Below, piece by piece: positions 18,162 through 27,638 of a DNA stretch of 64,000 bases. Position 1 is the stretch's first letter. The number at the start of each line of letters is the position of its first letter. The notes beneath the pieces were generated by a model. The model saw only the letters and a program-made list of their open reading frames with translations, was not told where the DNA came from and did not search any database. The stretch is from Alloacidobacterium dinghuense (GTDB taxonomy: Bacteria > Acidobacteriota > Terriglobia > Terriglobales > Acidobacteriaceae): positions 5,332,001 through 5,396,000 of the forward strand of contig NZ_CP060394.1 in the NCBI RefSeq assembly GCF_014274465.1. The letters run 5' to 3'. Position numbers and translations under genes: made by a program.

Positions 18162-19266
18162 AGTGCTCGAACATGCCGTACTCGCGCTGTGAAGTGAGCA
18201 AGACGGGCTGCACTGGGACAGACGGCAGATTGGGCACGATGGCGGTGAGCTCCTGCGGGATGCTACGCGCGTCGGTGAGGTCGGCGATGATGAAGCGCGC
18301 CAGATGCGCGAGGGTACTAACGGTTTCAGTGATGTCGCGGCTGGATGGTCCTTCGAAGTCGAAGACTAACGGTAGGTAACCGCGGCTTCGGAGTGCTTCA
18401 CGAATGCCATGCAGCACGGGGAGACGGTCGACGGTGAAGCGTCCGAGGATCAAGACGACTTTTGAGGTGATGGTGTCGATGCACTGGCGAATACGGGAGT
18501 TATTGAGCAGCAGATAGAGGAACTGCGCCACCTCGAGATTGTCGACAGTGATCGAGGCCTCACCGCCAGGTGTGATGAGGAGATCGGACTCGACGGTTCC
18601 AGCGGATGTGAGATTCCAGGCGGAAACTCCGTAGACGCGGCAGGCGGAGAGATTGGCCCCATCGAGGTTGGAATCAATCAACCGCGCGAACTGCAGGTTC
18701 GCGTTGCTGAGATCGGCGCCTGAGAGATCGGCATCGATGAAAGTCGCTCCGGTAAGGTTCGCACCGGTGAGGTTTGCGTCGCGAAGATCAACCCCCGTCA
18801 GATTGGCCCAGAGGAATTTCGCTCCACGCAGTTGCGCGCCGGCCATATTGGCCCGGAAGAGGTTGACCTTGCTCAACTCGGCACCGATCATTTTTGCGTG
18901 TTGCAGGTTCGATTCAACCATGTGGGCAGAGGTGAAATCGGTGAATGAAATTTCTGCGTCACGGAGGTCGACCCTGGTCATGTCGGCGCCTGCGAAGCTG
19001 GTTTCAACAATGCGAGCTCCCCGCAGGTCGGCTCCGTAGAGCGAGGCTTTGCCGAAGGCAGCGCGGTAGAGGTCGGCGCGGTTGAGCTGCGTATAGTGGA
19101 GTCGGGAATCGTTCAGGCTGCAGTGCTGGAGGTCTGCGTCGGGGAGTTCGAGCCAGGAGAGGGTGGTTGAGCAGAGATCGGGACGGACCTTGGGATGAGT
19201 GCTACGCCACTCGTTCCAGGCGGCGACTCCCTGATGCAAGATGTCGAGATGCGCCTGCTCGGCCAT
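18031..19266 (-). CDS. Pentapeptide-repeat protein with conserved C-terminal alpha/beta domain
   Basis: A 411-residue protein. Residues about 35-210 are pentapeptide repeats (ANLTGVDLRDANLTGANLTG), then a linker VYGVSAWN. A C-terminal domain follows with the recognisable block VLILGRFTVDRLPVLHGIRE, a FDFEGPSSRDITETV segment and ARFIIADLTDARSIPQEL. I know this combination as a recurring uncharacterised family; the alpha/beta pattern is reminiscent of TIR or nucleoside-deoxyribosyltransferase-like folds, which is only inference. The final 40 residues are low-complexity and overlap the glycosyltransferase gene, so the C-terminus may have been extended by loss of a stop. The start at MAEQAH is preceded by GGAGAGGGA. 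Confidence 0.8.
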   Translation of the reverse strand: MAEQAHLDILHQGVAAWNEWRSTHPKVRPDLCSTTLSWLELPDADLQHCSLNDSRLHYTQLNRADLYRAAFGKASLYGADLRGARIVETSFAGADMTRVDLRDAEISFTDFTSAHMVESNLQHAKMIGAELSKVNLFRANMAGAQLRGAKFLWANLTGVDLRDANLTGANLTGATFIDADLSGADLSNANLQFARLIDSNLDGANLSACRVYGVSAWNLTSAGTVESDLLITPGGEASITVDNLEVAQFLYLLLNNSRIRQCIDTITSKVVLILGRFTVDRLPVLHGIREALRSRGYLPLVFDFEGPSSRDITETVSTLAHLARFIIADLTDARSIPQELTAIVPNLPSVPVQPVLLTSQREYGMFEHFSAVRSRFAQSALSTVPAGADRAEATHPSLSTECAPPRPADRS

Positions 19267-19388
19267 TCCCTCTCCAGAGCGACGGTACAAATCACAAGGG
19301 TAAATATTCTCACACGTAAGGTCTACTCAAGCTACCGTGACAGGGCAACGAAAGGAGGTGTGTTTTGGGTGGCGGTCCTGCTTGTCTT

Positions 19389-20495
19389 TTACGGTTTCTT
19401 GCCAACACAGATCGTTATGGGAGCTTCGCCAGCCTTTGGGTCAAGATTTAGCGGCTCGATATTTTTGGGGTCGGCAGGAGATATGTTTGGCCAAAGGGCC
19501 GCTTGGAAAGCAAGCACCGCCTTTAATTCTTTTGGTGCCGTTTCGAAAGTCTTTCCTATTTCCGCCGATGGGTTTTTGACGTGGGCTTCTGCTGCGATTC
19601 CGATAGCAATGCAGGGCGGGATGGCGTCTGCAGGGCCTTGTGCGGAAAGCGGGATAAACAGGGAGTTGAGTGGCACTTGTTGCGGCTGCTTTCTCACCCA
19701 GCCGGCTTTATCCAAAACGGCTGCGAGCTCCTTTGTAAGCTCGATTTGCTCCACGTCTGATGAAGTCCCGAGCGCATATTCGGTTCCCTTAAAATCCCGT
19801 AAAGCTGCAATGATCTTGTCAATGTTGACCAACGAGCGAGGACTTTTCAGCCGGTTCACTTCTGCTTGGGCAATGGCTGCTGCTTGGTATGCGGACGCCA
19901 AATGCGATTCAGCTTCAGCTGCTTTGTTGTTCGCATCGGCAGAGCTTTCTTTTGCAGACTTAATATCCCGCTCGAATGTGTCGGCCTCCCGGCGAGCCCC
20001 TCCTGCAATTTTCAGAGCATCATCAGACGATGTCTTCGCGGCGTCCGATTCGTCGTGGGCGGTTTTCGCAGATGTAGCGGCGCTACCCGCCTGTTTAACT
20101 GCTGCTGCAGCTTCACCTTCGGCTGCAGTGATTTTGTCAGATTCGTGCGCCCTCAAGAGAGCATCATTGTCCGAAACCTTGCTTTCGGCATATGTTTCGA
20201 CCACAATTCCTGCGACGATAATCAACAGTCCTATAGCAGCTATTGGGACGAACCAGCTTGTTCTTTCCTCTCTGTTTTCTTCGCGGTCCTCATCCCGAAA
20301 CCTCAGCAGGCACCACCGTTTGATAATCACAAAAGTCTCAGGCGCTTCCATGGCGCAACCTAAGGCCACAGCGTACCCCGCATATTTGACCCAAGCGAAC
20401 CAGTGTGCGCTGCAAGATTCAAGACTCAGCCGCACAGTATCGACTGCACGTATGGGATCGTTTGATGAAATCAACCAAGAGAGAAAAAGAGACAC
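19389..20495 (-). CDS. Membrane-anchored coiled-coil protein, unknown
   Basis: A 368-residue protein that I do not recognise. It has a hydrophobic N-terminus, a clear transmembrane helix near residues 82-102 (FVPIAAIGLLIIVAGIVVET), then about 120 residues of alanine-, serine-, Glu- and Lys-rich heptad-like sequence that should form a long coiled coil. A C-terminal globular part (about residues 225-368) contains two cysteines and a short second hydrophobic patch. GTG start, with GAGG ten bases upstream. It stands alone between divergent and convergent genes. A 446-residue plus-strand frame over the same DNA is serine/alanine-rich and looks like a shadow. Confidence 0.6.
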   Translation of the reverse strand: MSLFLSWLISSNDPIRAVDTVRLSLESCSAHWFAWVKYAGYAVALGCAMEAPETFVIIKRWCLLRFRDEDREENREERTSWFVPIAAIGLLIIVAGIVVETYAESKVSDNDALLRAHESDKITAAEGEAAAAVKQAGSAATSAKTAHDESDAAKTSSDDALKIAGGARREADTFERDIKSAKESSADANNKAAEAESHLASAYQAAAIAQAEVNRLKSPRSLVNIDKIIAALRDFKGTEYALGTSSDVEQIELTKELAAVLDKAGWVRKQPQQVPLNSLFIPLSAQGPADAIPPCIAIGIAAEAHVKNPSAEIGKTFETAPKELKAVLAFQAALWPNISPADPKNIEPLNLDPKAGEAPITICVGKKP

Positions 20496-20672
20496 TAGAA
20501 ATTTTCCTCATCTTCCTGAGGGTGATGGCTTTTAGTGGTGATCTGTGAGGCTACCTTACGTCAAGGGATACTTACCATCACAAGCCACCAAACAACGGCA
20601 GGTTGCGCACGGTTTATCGTATAGTGCACCAGATACCTTTGAGTTTCTAATCTTGTCGGATTCAGGAGAGAA

Positions 20673-22484
20673 ATGGCGAAATCGCGCAGGGATTTTTTGA
20701 AGAAGGGATCGCTGGGGCTTGCTGGAGCAGCCCTTGCGTGCAAAGAAAAGCCGAAGCCGGCTGCCTCGCAGAATGGAACGCCGTCAACGCCAGGAGCGCC
20801 GCCGGCATTTGCAACTGCTCCGCCGGTAGGGCCGGATATTACGTCTGCTACGTTTTCCGAAGCGCAAAAGCTGGTGCAGGTCGATCTGAGTCCTGCGGAA
20901 AGAAATGAGGCGGCGCAGAGCTGGCGGCAGGCGATGGCTCCGCTGTATGAGCGGCGTGTAGGGCCGCGCAAGGTGGCGTTGGAGCCGGGACTGGCTCCGT
21001 GGTCGCGCGTTGAGGCGGTGCAGCCGGGGCAACATGCTGGCCCGGAGAAAGAACGGTTTATCCGCAGCAAGGGGGCTCCCGAACCGTTGCCGGAGAAAGA
21101 CGAGGACATCGCCTATGCTCCGGTCTCGCAGCTTTCGCGCTGGCTCCAGAGCCGCAAGCTGACATCGACGAAATTGACGCAGATCTATCTGGATCGGTTG
21201 CAGCGCTTCGATCCTAAATTACGCTGCGTGATTACGCTCACGCGCGATCATGCGCTTGCGCAGGCGAAGCAGGCCGACGCGGAGATTGCGGCCGGGAAAT
21301 ATCGCGGGCCCCTGCATGGGATTCCTTGGGGTGCGAAGGATCTTCTGGATACTGAGGGGATTGCGACAACCTACGGGGCGGAGCCTTTCCGTATGCGCGT
21401 GCCAGACGAAGATGCTGCAGTGGTGAAACGGCTGAACGACGCTGGCGCGGTTCTAGTAGCGAAGTTGAGCCTGGGAGCGCTGGCGTTGAACGATGTGTGG
21501 TTCGGCGGACAGACGATGAATCCATGGCTACTCGAAGAAGGCTCTTCCGGATCGAGTGCGGGACCGGGCGCGGCCACGGCAGCTGGCCTGGTGGGATTTG
21601 CCATTGGCAGCGAGACGGGTGGAAGCATTGTGAGTCCGAGCATGCGTTGCGGTGTGACGGGGTTGCGGCCGACCTATGGCCGGGTGGCGCGTACGGGGGC
21701 GATGACGCTCTGCTGGTCACTCGATAAGCTGGGGCCGATGGCTCGCAGCGTGGAGGATACGCTGCTGGTACTGAATGCGATCTCCGGTCCGGATGCGGGC
21801 GATGTGGGGAGTGTGCCCAGCAAACTGGATTTCGACGCGAATGCGGATGTGAAAGAGTTAAAGGTCGGATATTTTCCGAAGTGGATGCAGGAGGCTCCGG
21901 CAACGGAGGTTGACCGCGCGGCGCTCGATACGGCCAAGAAGCTGGGGATGGTTCCGGTGGAGGTTTCGCTTCCGGACTGGCCGTATGATTCGCTCGATTT
22001 GATTTTGTTTGCGGAGTCGGCGGCGGCGTTTGAAGAGATTACGCTGAATCACCAGGTCTACATACTGAAGATGCAGACGCCGGATGCGTGGCCAAATACT
22101 TTTCGCCAGTCGCGCTTTCTTTCAGCGGTGGATTATGTGCAGGCCGATCGTTTCCGGCGGAAGGTAGCGCAGGAGATGGCGCGCGTGTTTTCGCAGGTTG
22201 ACTTATTGCTTGTGCCTTCGCTGCGCGATGAGATGCTGACGCTGACGAATTTTACCGGGCATCCCTCGCTGACGTTTCGTGCTGGCTTCGTTGAGGTATC
22301 GGAGGCGCGGAGCGACTGGGCTCCCGATCCGGATAAGCCTCTGCCGAAGTTCTCTCCCCCACGGCGCGTGCCTCATGGCGTCACGCTGATTGGACGGTTG
22401 TTTGATGAAGGCACACTGGGACGGGCGGGCCTGGCACTGGAAAAAGAATTTCATGTCGCCGGTGAACGGCCACCGGGGTTTTAG
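20673..22484 (+). CDS. Tat-exported amidase (amidase-signature family)
   Basis: A 603-residue amidase-signature enzyme. The leader SRRDFLKKGSLGLAGAALAC is a twin-arginine type, and Cys23 could make it a lipoprotein. A poorly conserved region of about 110 residues precedes the catalytic domain. The Ser-cisSer-Lys triad is visible: Lys222 in WGAKDLLD, Ser294 in SSGSSAGPG and nucleophile Ser318 in GSETGGSIV. It hydrolyses amide bonds of small molecules; specificity is not readable. It is exported, unlike GatA, and no gatB or gatC is adjacent, so it is not the tRNA amidotransferase subunit. Confidence 0.92.
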   Translation: MAKSRRDFLKKGSLGLAGAALACKEKPKPAASQNGTPSTPGAPPAFATAPPVGPDITSATFSEAQKLVQVDLSPAERNEAAQSWRQAMAPLYERRVGPRKVALEPGLAPWSRVEAVQPGQHAGPEKERFIRSKGAPEPLPEKDEDIAYAPVSQLSRWLQSRKLTSTKLTQIYLDRLQRFDPKLRCVITLTRDHALAQAKQADAEIAAGKYRGPLHGIPWGAKDLLDTEGIATTYGAEPFRMRVPDEDAAVVKRLNDAGAVLVAKLSLGALALNDVWFGGQTMNPWLLEEGSSGSSAGPGAATAAGLVGFAIGSETGGSIVSPSMRCGVTGLRPTYGRVARTGAMTLCWSLDKLGPMARSVEDTLLVLNAISGPDAGDVGSVPSKLDFDANADVKELKVGYFPKWMQEAPATEVDRAALDTAKKLGMVPVEVSLPDWPYDSLDLILFAESAAAFEEITLNHQVYILKMQTPDAWPNTFRQSRFLSAVDYVQADRFRRKVAQEMARVFSQVDLLLVPSLRDEMLTLTNFTGHPSLTFRAGFVEVSEARSDWAPDPDKPLPKFSPPRRVPHGVTLIGRLFDEGTLGRAGLALEKEFHVAGERPPGF

Positions 22485-23254
22485 TGTGTTTCTGTCGCAG
22501 CGTTGAGGGTTTCCTGCGCACGCAGAAAACCGTAGGGCTCGACGTGCGCCGCGCCCTGGTAGGGGCGTGACAGGTCGGCGATGGCGGCGAGGCTGAGAGC
22601 GATGAGGAGGGACAATCCTCCGACCTGAATGGCATGCAGCTTGAGGTTTTCCGCCCCGAAGAGGCATGCATACGAAACCGTGAGGACGCTGCCGAGGAGC
22701 AGAACAGCCCAGAGAATTCCGGGAAGATGCTGCAGGGCCTGTTCCTGGCGGATGCGGCGGTGTTCCGTCATGGAAGAGAGTTCGATGAACGCATGATCCA
22801 GGCCGACCTGCTGCGCCTGGCTGGTTGCCAGGGTGTGCGAGAGAACGTACCAAAGCTGCTGTATGAGCTCATGGCTCTTTGGCGAAAGCTGGTTATGGGT
22901 CATCGCAGGCCATTCATCGTTGAGCATGACATCAACGTAGCTGCGGGTCAGGGCACGCACCGAGTCACCCTGCGCTTGCGGCAGGGTATCTGAGAGGCGT
23001 GACAGATTGATGGCAGCGTTGGCTTCTCCATTGGCATTTGTGATCGCATCGGAGAAACTGGTCCACGCGGCGAAGAGCATGAAGCTGATGATGACCCCAT
23101 AGGTCATGCCGAGGAAATTGACCTGCCACGCAAAGGCATCGTTGTGTTTGCGCCTGTGATGCGACGGCCAGCAACGGTCGAGCGCGAAGAGAAATGCCAG
23201 AGAGGCAGCCATGACTGCGATGACGACGAAGGCGCTTTCTGATGCTTGCAGCAT
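22481..23254 (-). CDS. DUF4239-like membrane protein
   Basis: A 257-residue integral membrane protein with about four helices: two near the N-terminus (SAFVVIAVMAASLAFLFAL and GMTYGVIISFMLFAAW) and two near the C-terminus (LPGILWAVLLLGSVLTVSY and VGGLSLLIALSLAAIADLS), separated by a soluble helical segment. The spacing and the LSRPYQG motif near the end match the DUF4239 (bestrophin-like) family. Its last codons overlap the amidase stop in convergent orientation by four bases. Physiological role unknown. Confidence 0.75.
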   Translation of the reverse strand: MLQASESAFVVIAVMAASLAFLFALDRCWPSHHRRKHNDAFAWQVNFLGMTYGVIISFMLFAAWTSFSDAITNANGEANAAINLSRLSDTLPQAQGDSVRALTRSYVDVMLNDEWPAMTHNQLSPKSHELIQQLWYVLSHTLATSQAQQVGLDHAFIELSSMTEHRRIRQEQALQHLPGILWAVLLLGSVLTVSYACLFGAENLKLHAIQVGGLSLLIALSLAAIADLSRPYQGAAHVEPYGFLRAQETLNAATETH

Positions 23255-23436
23255 GGCGGTTCTGCCTCAAGGAGACTCAGGCGGGATTTTACACAGGACC
23301 ATCCGGCAATTCTCCTTTTTCTTGCACTGTGTGAATTAATCTGAGCCCTTGCCAGGATTGGAGCTTCCTGTCGATTCACATGAGTGGGTTGCTCTGTGCG
23401 TGTTTCTGGCTTATGAAGCTTTATCATCACTTACAA

Positions 23437-24330
23437 ATGCTTCATTTTGACGAAGAACAGGTTCGCGGGCTCCTGAGCTACGAAGAGCTGATCCCTGTGA
23501 TGGAGCGGGTGCTGATTCGCTTTTCTTCCGGCCAAATTCAACAGCCTGTTCGGTCGCTTGTCATGGTTCCGGAGCATAGCGGAATCTTTGGCATGATGCC
23601 TGCTGTCGATGGTGACGTGATCGGCATCAAGCTGGTGCTGGTGTACGAGAAGAATGTTGCGCTTGGACTGCCGACGCATCAGGCAGTGATTCAGCTCTTC
23701 TCGGCGAAGACCGGAGAGCCGCTGGTGTCAATGGATGGACGGCTGATAACGGAGATGCGTACGGCTGCTGTGTCTGGTGTGGCGACGAAGTTGTTGTCAA
23801 AGCCGGATGCTCGCGTGCTGGCTGTGTTGGGGACGGGGGTGCAGTCGCGGGCGCATATTCGCGCGCTGCGGTTGGTGCGGTCGTTCGAGGAGATTCGCGT
23901 GTGGGGGCGAACACCGTTGCATGCTCAGCAGGTTGCTGAAGAGCTTGGGGTGCGCGTCATGCTGGAGCTGGAGCAAGCGGTTCGTGGGTCGGATGTTGTC
24001 GTCAGCGTGGCGCATGTGAATGAGCCTCTGGTTCGAGGTGAGTGGCTTGGGCCGGATGCCTATGTGAATGCTGTTGCTACTTTAGGGTCGCACCGGCGGG
24101 AGCTGGATGATGCGGTGATGGGGGCGGCGATTGTGGTGGAGTCGCGTGAGGCTGCAATGCGTGAGTCGGGGGATATTTTGAAGTCGGGTGCGAGTGTGTA
24201 CGCCGAGCTTGGTGAGTTGCTGGCTGGGTCGGTTGCTCTACCTTTTGGGCGAAGGGTTTATAAGGCCCTTGGGATTGGTGCTGAGGATGTGGCTGCTGCG
24301 AGATTGGTGTATGACAAGGCTGTGCGCTGA
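23437..24330 (+). CDS. Ornithine cyclodeaminase/mu-crystallin family protein
   Basis: A 297-residue NAD(P)-dependent enzyme of the ornithine cyclodeaminase/mu-crystallin/alanine dehydrogenase family. The Rossmann motif VLAVLGTGVQSRAHIRALRL lies mid-protein, with GMMPAV, MDGRLITEMRTAAVSGVAT upstream and the DVVVSVAH strand after it. Members range from ornithine cyclodeaminase to ketimine reductase and imino-acid dehydrogenases, so the substrate is open. The ATG at 23437 fits the family N-terminus (MLHFDEEQVRGLLSYEELI); upstream in-frame starts at 23413 and 23380 are possible, and none has a clear ribosome binding site. Confidence 0.85.
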   Translation: MLHFDEEQVRGLLSYEELIPVMERVLIRFSSGQIQQPVRSLVMVPEHSGIFGMMPAVDGDVIGIKLVLVYEKNVALGLPTHQAVIQLFSAKTGEPLVSMDGRLITEMRTAAVSGVATKLLSKPDARVLAVLGTGVQSRAHIRALRLVRSFEEIRVWGRTPLHAQQVAEELGVRVMLELEQAVRGSDVVVSVAHVNEPLVRGEWLGPDAYVNAVATLGSHRRELDDAVMGAAIVVESREAAMRESGDILKSGASVYAELGELLAGSVALPFGRRVYKALGIGAEDVAAARLVYDKAVR

Positions 24331-24359
24331 CGAGATTAGAGGCACGTTTAGAAGAAGCA

Positions 24360-24386
24360 GATCCTTCGCTACGCTCAGGATGACAA
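24360..24386 (+). repeat. Intergenic copy of the GATCCTTCG...CTCAGGATGACA repeat
   Basis: The sequence GATCCTTCGCTACGCTCAGG ATGACAA sits between the ornithine cyclodeaminase-like gene and the rpoD terminator. It is an imperfect palindrome (CTTCGCTACGCTCAGG against its complement) and matches the copies at 39272 and, less exactly, inside mnmG. Confidence 0.8.
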
Positions 24387-24410
24387 ATCTAGAGGTTTGG
24401 TAGCGAAAGG

Positions 24411-24436
24411 AAAGGCCGCTCGGCAGAGCGGCCTTT
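24411..24436. terminator. Bidirectional rho-independent terminator
   Basis: A perfect 11-base stem (AAAGGCCGCTC / GAGCGGCCTTT) with a GGCA loop lies between the convergent ornithine cyclodeaminase-like gene and rpoD. T-rich bases on both sides let it serve either transcript. Confidence 0.9.
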
Positions 24437-24455
24437 TGAGTTTGTAATGACTCCC

Positions 24456-26144
24456 TTATTCGGTGACGGCGTCGACGAAGGCTTTCAGCTTGCGTGAACG
24501 CGACGGATGACGCAGCTTGCGCAATGCCTTGGCTTCTATCTGGCGGATGCGCTCGCGGGTGACCTGGAAACTCTGGCCCACTTCTTCTAGAGTGTGCTCG
24601 GAGCCGTCTTCGAGGCCGAAGCGCATCTTGATGACGCGCTCTTCGCGCGGCGTCAAGGTCCTAAGGACCTGCGAGGTGTATTCCTTCAAGTTGACGCTGA
24701 TGACAGCGTCGGAAGGCGATACGGCCATGCGGTCTTCGATGAAGTCGCCGAGGTGCGAATCTTCTTCTTCTCCGATCGGCGTTTCGAGCGAGATGGGCTC
24801 CTGTGCGATCTTGAGAACCTTGCGAACCTTCGCGACAGGGATATCCATGCGCTTGGCGATTTCTTCCGAGGTTGGCTCGCGGCCAAGCTCCTGCACCAGC
24901 TGACGCGAAGTGCGGATAAGCTTGTTGATTGTCTCGATCATGTGCACCGGGATACGGATCGTGCGGGCCTGGTCCGCGATAGCGCGGGTGATGGCCTGCC
25001 GGATCCACCAGGTGGCATAGGTCGAGAATTTGTAACCGCGACGGTACTCGAATTTATCGACCGCCTTCATCAGGCCGATGTTGCCTTCCTGAATCAGGTC
25101 GAGGAACTGGAGACCGCGGTTGGTGTACTTCTTCGCAATCGAGACGACCAGACGAAGATTGGCTTCGATCAGTTCGCGCTTCGCCTGCTCGGCGTCCATG
25201 TCGCCTTGAATCATCTCGCGCTGCGTGCGCTTGAGTTCGGCAATGGAGACACCGGCTTCCTGCTCCAGCTCTTCGAGATCGATCTTGCAGTTCTTCTGCT
25301 GGCGGCGGTATTCCTTCTTGAGCTCTTCGCTCTTCGACTGGTCGTGCTTCTGGTCGAGCGACTTGATCTGGCGCTCGAGCATGCGCATGGAGTCGACGGT
25401 CTTGTTGAGCTTGTCGAGAAGGCGCTTGCGCTCCTGGTTGGTGTACTTCAGCTCGCGAACGATCCGCGAAACGTAGACCTTCTCGCGTGCGATGGCCCAG
25501 CGCGTCTTGCGGTGTTCTTTGGCCTTTGCCTTCGGGTTGATGGTCTCAAGTTTCTCTTCGAACGCTGCGGCTTTCTTCTGGTGCTTGACCAGCGCGTCGA
25601 TGCGCGAAACGGTCTGCTTGACGCGCGCCTGCAGGATCTCTTCGGTGATCTCTTCTTCGTCAAAGATCACCACTTCCTTGATGTTGCGTACGCCGCGCTT
25701 GAGGTCTTCGCCGAGGCCGACGATTTCGCGAATGACAATCGATGAGCGCGAAATGGCCTTCATGACGCGGAGCTGGCCGCGCTCGATGCGCTTGGCGATT
25801 TCAACTTCGCCTTCGCGCGTGAGCAGTGGTACGGTGCCCATCTCGCGCAGATACATGCGAACGGGGTCATTGGTTTTTTCGAGGGTACCCGGCGTTAGGT
25901 CGAGCTCAACGTCTTCGCCTTCTTCGCCTTCTTCGTACTTGTCGCCGCCAAACTTGGGGCCGCCCTCATCGAGCAAATCAATCCCCTGCGTTCCGATCGT
26001 GGTGATCAGATCGTCGAGATCATCTGGTGAATTCAGGTCATTCGGAATCAGGTCGTTCACTTCACCATAGGTGAGGTAACCTTTTTCCTTACCTGTATCA
26101 ATCAGTTTCTGGATATCGTCTTCGTACTTGTCTTCCATCGCCAA
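24456..26144 (-). CDS. rpoD: Primary sigma factor RpoD (sigma-70)
   Basis: A 562-residue primary sigma factor. An acidic region 1.1 is followed by region 1.2 ([20 protein letters not shown]), a long non-conserved coiled segment, region 2 ([20 protein letters not shown], then [13 protein letters not shown]), region 3 and region 4 ([15 protein letters not shown], ending in [20 protein letters not shown]). The first codon is TTG at 26144 with GGGAG eight bases upstream; an ATG two codons later is an alternative. It directs RNA polymerase to housekeeping promoters. The gene is monocistronic, with its own terminator downstream. Confidence 0.97.
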   Translation of the reverse strand: MAMEDKYEDDIQKLIDTGKEKGYLTYGEVNDLIPNDLNSPDDLDDLITTIGTQGIDLLDEGGPKFGGDKYEEGEEGEDVELDLTPGTLEKTNDPVRMYLREMGTVPLLTREGEVEIAKRIERGQLRVMKAISRSSIVIREIVGLGEDLKRGVRNIKEVVIFDEEEITEEILQARVKQTVSRIDALVKHQKKAAAFEEKLETINPKAKAKEHRKTRWAIAREKVYVSRIVRELKYTNQERKRLLDKLNKTVDSMRMLERQIKSLDQKHDQSKSEELKKEYRRQQKNCKIDLEELEQEAGVSIAELKRTQREMIQGDMDAEQAKRELIEANLRLVVSIAKKYTNRGLQFLDLIQEGNIGLMKAVDKFEYRRGYKFSTYATWWIRQAITRAIADQARTIRIPVHMIETINKLIRTSRQLVQELGREPTSEEIAKRMDIPVAKVRKVLKIAQEPISLETPIGEEEDSHLGDFIEDRMAVSPSDAVISVNLKEYTSQVLRTLTPREERVIKMRFGLEDGSEHTLEEVGQSFQVTRERIRQIEAKALRKLRHPSRSRKLKAFVDAVTE

Positions 26145-26703
26145 GCGTGATTCTCCCGCGATAAATATCGGATCGTTGTGTATGCTTGGGTAGGACTGGG
26201 TGCGATTGGGGCCATATTCGGCGTGTCCCGGAGCGAATCTATGTCGCGGGGCGATAGGCGCACGTCTACCAAAGACTTATAGAATATCACGGACATCGGG
26301 CTCAATCTCCCTGCATTTCACGACAATTCTTCCCGCCCGCGATTGTTCTGATCCCAATCTCTTTAGATGTGGAAAAGCCCCATTTTGTTTCGAGGACTTT
26401 GCGCGCACAGAGGTTCGCATCCCAAGGTGGCTATCAGGTCTTCTCTGCAACTGTCCTTGCACACTGGCGGCTCCGTCGGTCGTCTCCTGCCTCTGGCGCA
26501 TTCGCAGTGGGGAAGCGGTCAGTCCATTATTGGCGTAAATGGCAGAAAATAAACGGAAAATCTGGCTGGGATGATTGATCGACATGCTTCTCTGCGATTC
26601 ACAAGGCTGAAACGATTGAGCCTTCACAAGGCTGAAACGATTGAGCCAAGGACTTCACTAAAGCTTGGGCCATTCACGCTAGTCGAAAAAAGCTGGAGAA
26701 ACC
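26145..26703. other. Gene-free region with a 25-base tandem duplication
   Basis: About 560 bases separate divergent rpoD and the DUF6402-like gene. Overlapping frames exist on both strands, but none has a ribosome binding site plus a recognisable product. A perfect 25-base direct repeat (unit beginning TTCACAAGGCTGAAACG) occupies 26598-26622 and 26623-26647, about 55 bases before the start codon of the downstream gene. Promoters for both flanking genes should lie here, but I cannot place them with confidence. Confidence 0.6.
26598..26647. repeat. Perfect 25-base tandem duplication
   Basis: Two identical head-to-tail 25-base units, each running from TTCACAAGG to GATTGAGCC. It lies just upstream of the DUF6402-like gene and is probably a recent slippage or replication duplication in its leader region. 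Confidence 0.95.
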
Positions 26704-27633
26704 ATGAGCCTTCCTTACGTCGCCGGTGTGCAGTCGAAAGAGTACTACCAGCTTCCAAAACCGCAGAAAATTGAAGTTGATCAGGAAACGAATCGCCGTT
26801 TTCGCGAAAAGACGGGCGTTACACGGCGCCTGGACCCCACGAATGGGAAAGATCTCGAATTGCGCCGCACCTGGCTGCGCATTCGCGACGAGGTCATTAC
26901 TGATCGCGACGCGCAAGAGCTGCGCCATGAGCTTGATTTGGACGGTTTGACCGCGATCCCTGAGGAAATGCGATTCGAGGGCTGGAACGAGGGCGCTCAG
27001 CTGATGGAAACATGGTTTGAGAGGCCGCCGACGGTGACTCCCAACTACACGGCTCCGGTCACGGATCTGATCAAGATGAGTTGGGTGCTGCGATTTGGGA
27101 GAGCCAAGTCTGTATACGACGCGATTTTTAAGGATCGAGTGTGGACCAATGACCCTTCTAGAAAGCGCATCAGAGAAATTTTGAAGGGGAAAGCGCTTCC
27201 ATCTCCAGGTCAGTCCTTGCCTTTTGGGAATCTTTCCGCACCGGTCACGGTCGTGGATGAACAGTGGGTCAATGCTCGCCCGGTCCAGAATGGCTTCTCG
27301 ATAGATGCCCTGACCGCAGCCCTAGGGCGGTTTGTCTTCAACATTGCTATTTCGGGGACGATCTCCCGGATCGGGCCTAACCTCCCGGGCGTACCTGCTT
27401 TGCCCGCAGTTATGATTTCGATCGACGAAGTAGGCGTTTACGTCAAGGATTCCTTCGATTTTGAGGGCGATCAATTCCTCGGGTGGTGGGGCTACAGAGA
27501 CACCGACTACTACAACAGCGATTTCCGCGAGTGGCGACTCCTCAACCACGCCGGAGGCGACTTCCGCGTTTATTCAGACGTCAAGCGCACGAAATTAGCG
27601 ATATCCGATATTCTGACGATTCCGATACCGTGA
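26704..27633 (+). CDS. DUF6402-like hypothetical protein
   Basis: A 309-residue soluble protein with no signal peptide. Its C-terminal half (VMISIDEVGVYVKDSFDFEG, DQFLGWWGYRDTDYYNSDF and RLLNHAGGDFRVYSDVKRT) and the central SWVLRFGRAKSVYDAIF resemble the DUF6402 family, which I recall being found near type VI secretion cargo genes in proteobacteria; this is recognition from memory and tentative. No VgrG, PAAR or immunity-like neighbour is present, so the gene is an orphan here. ATG start with TGGAG ahead. It lies next to the end of the permease array in convergent orientation, with five bases between the stops. Confidence 0.6.
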   Translation: MSLPYVAGVQSKEYYQLPKPQKIEVDQETNRRFREKTGVTRRLDPTNGKDLELRRTWLRIRDEVITDRDAQELRHELDLDGLTAIPEEMRFEGWNEGAQLMETWFERPPTVTPNYTAPVTDLIKMSWVLRFGRAKSVYDAIFKDRVWTNDPSRKRIREILKGKALPSPGQSLPFGNLSAPVTVVDEQWVNARPVQNGFSIDALTAALGRFVFNIAISGTISRIGPNLPGVPALPAVMISIDEVGVYVKDSFDFEGDQFLGWWGYRDTDYYNSDFREWRLLNHAGGDFRVYSDVKRTKLAISDILTIPIP

Positions 27634-27638
27634 AGCCG

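Noticed and set aside
19195-20535. A 446-residue plus-strand frame opposite the coiled-coil protein
   Set aside because: Serine/alanine-rich, no domain, and it overlaps the real start of the pentapeptide gene; the minus-strand frame gives an orderly membrane and coiled-coil protein.
20673-22484. Amidase as a GatA subunit
   Set aside because: It has a Tat-type leader and a long N-terminal extension, and no gatB or gatC is adjacent.
24594-25745. A 383-residue plus-strand open frame across rpoD
   Set aside because: It is the antisense of a certain gene, Leu/Val/Asp-rich from codon complementarity, with no ribosome binding site or domain.
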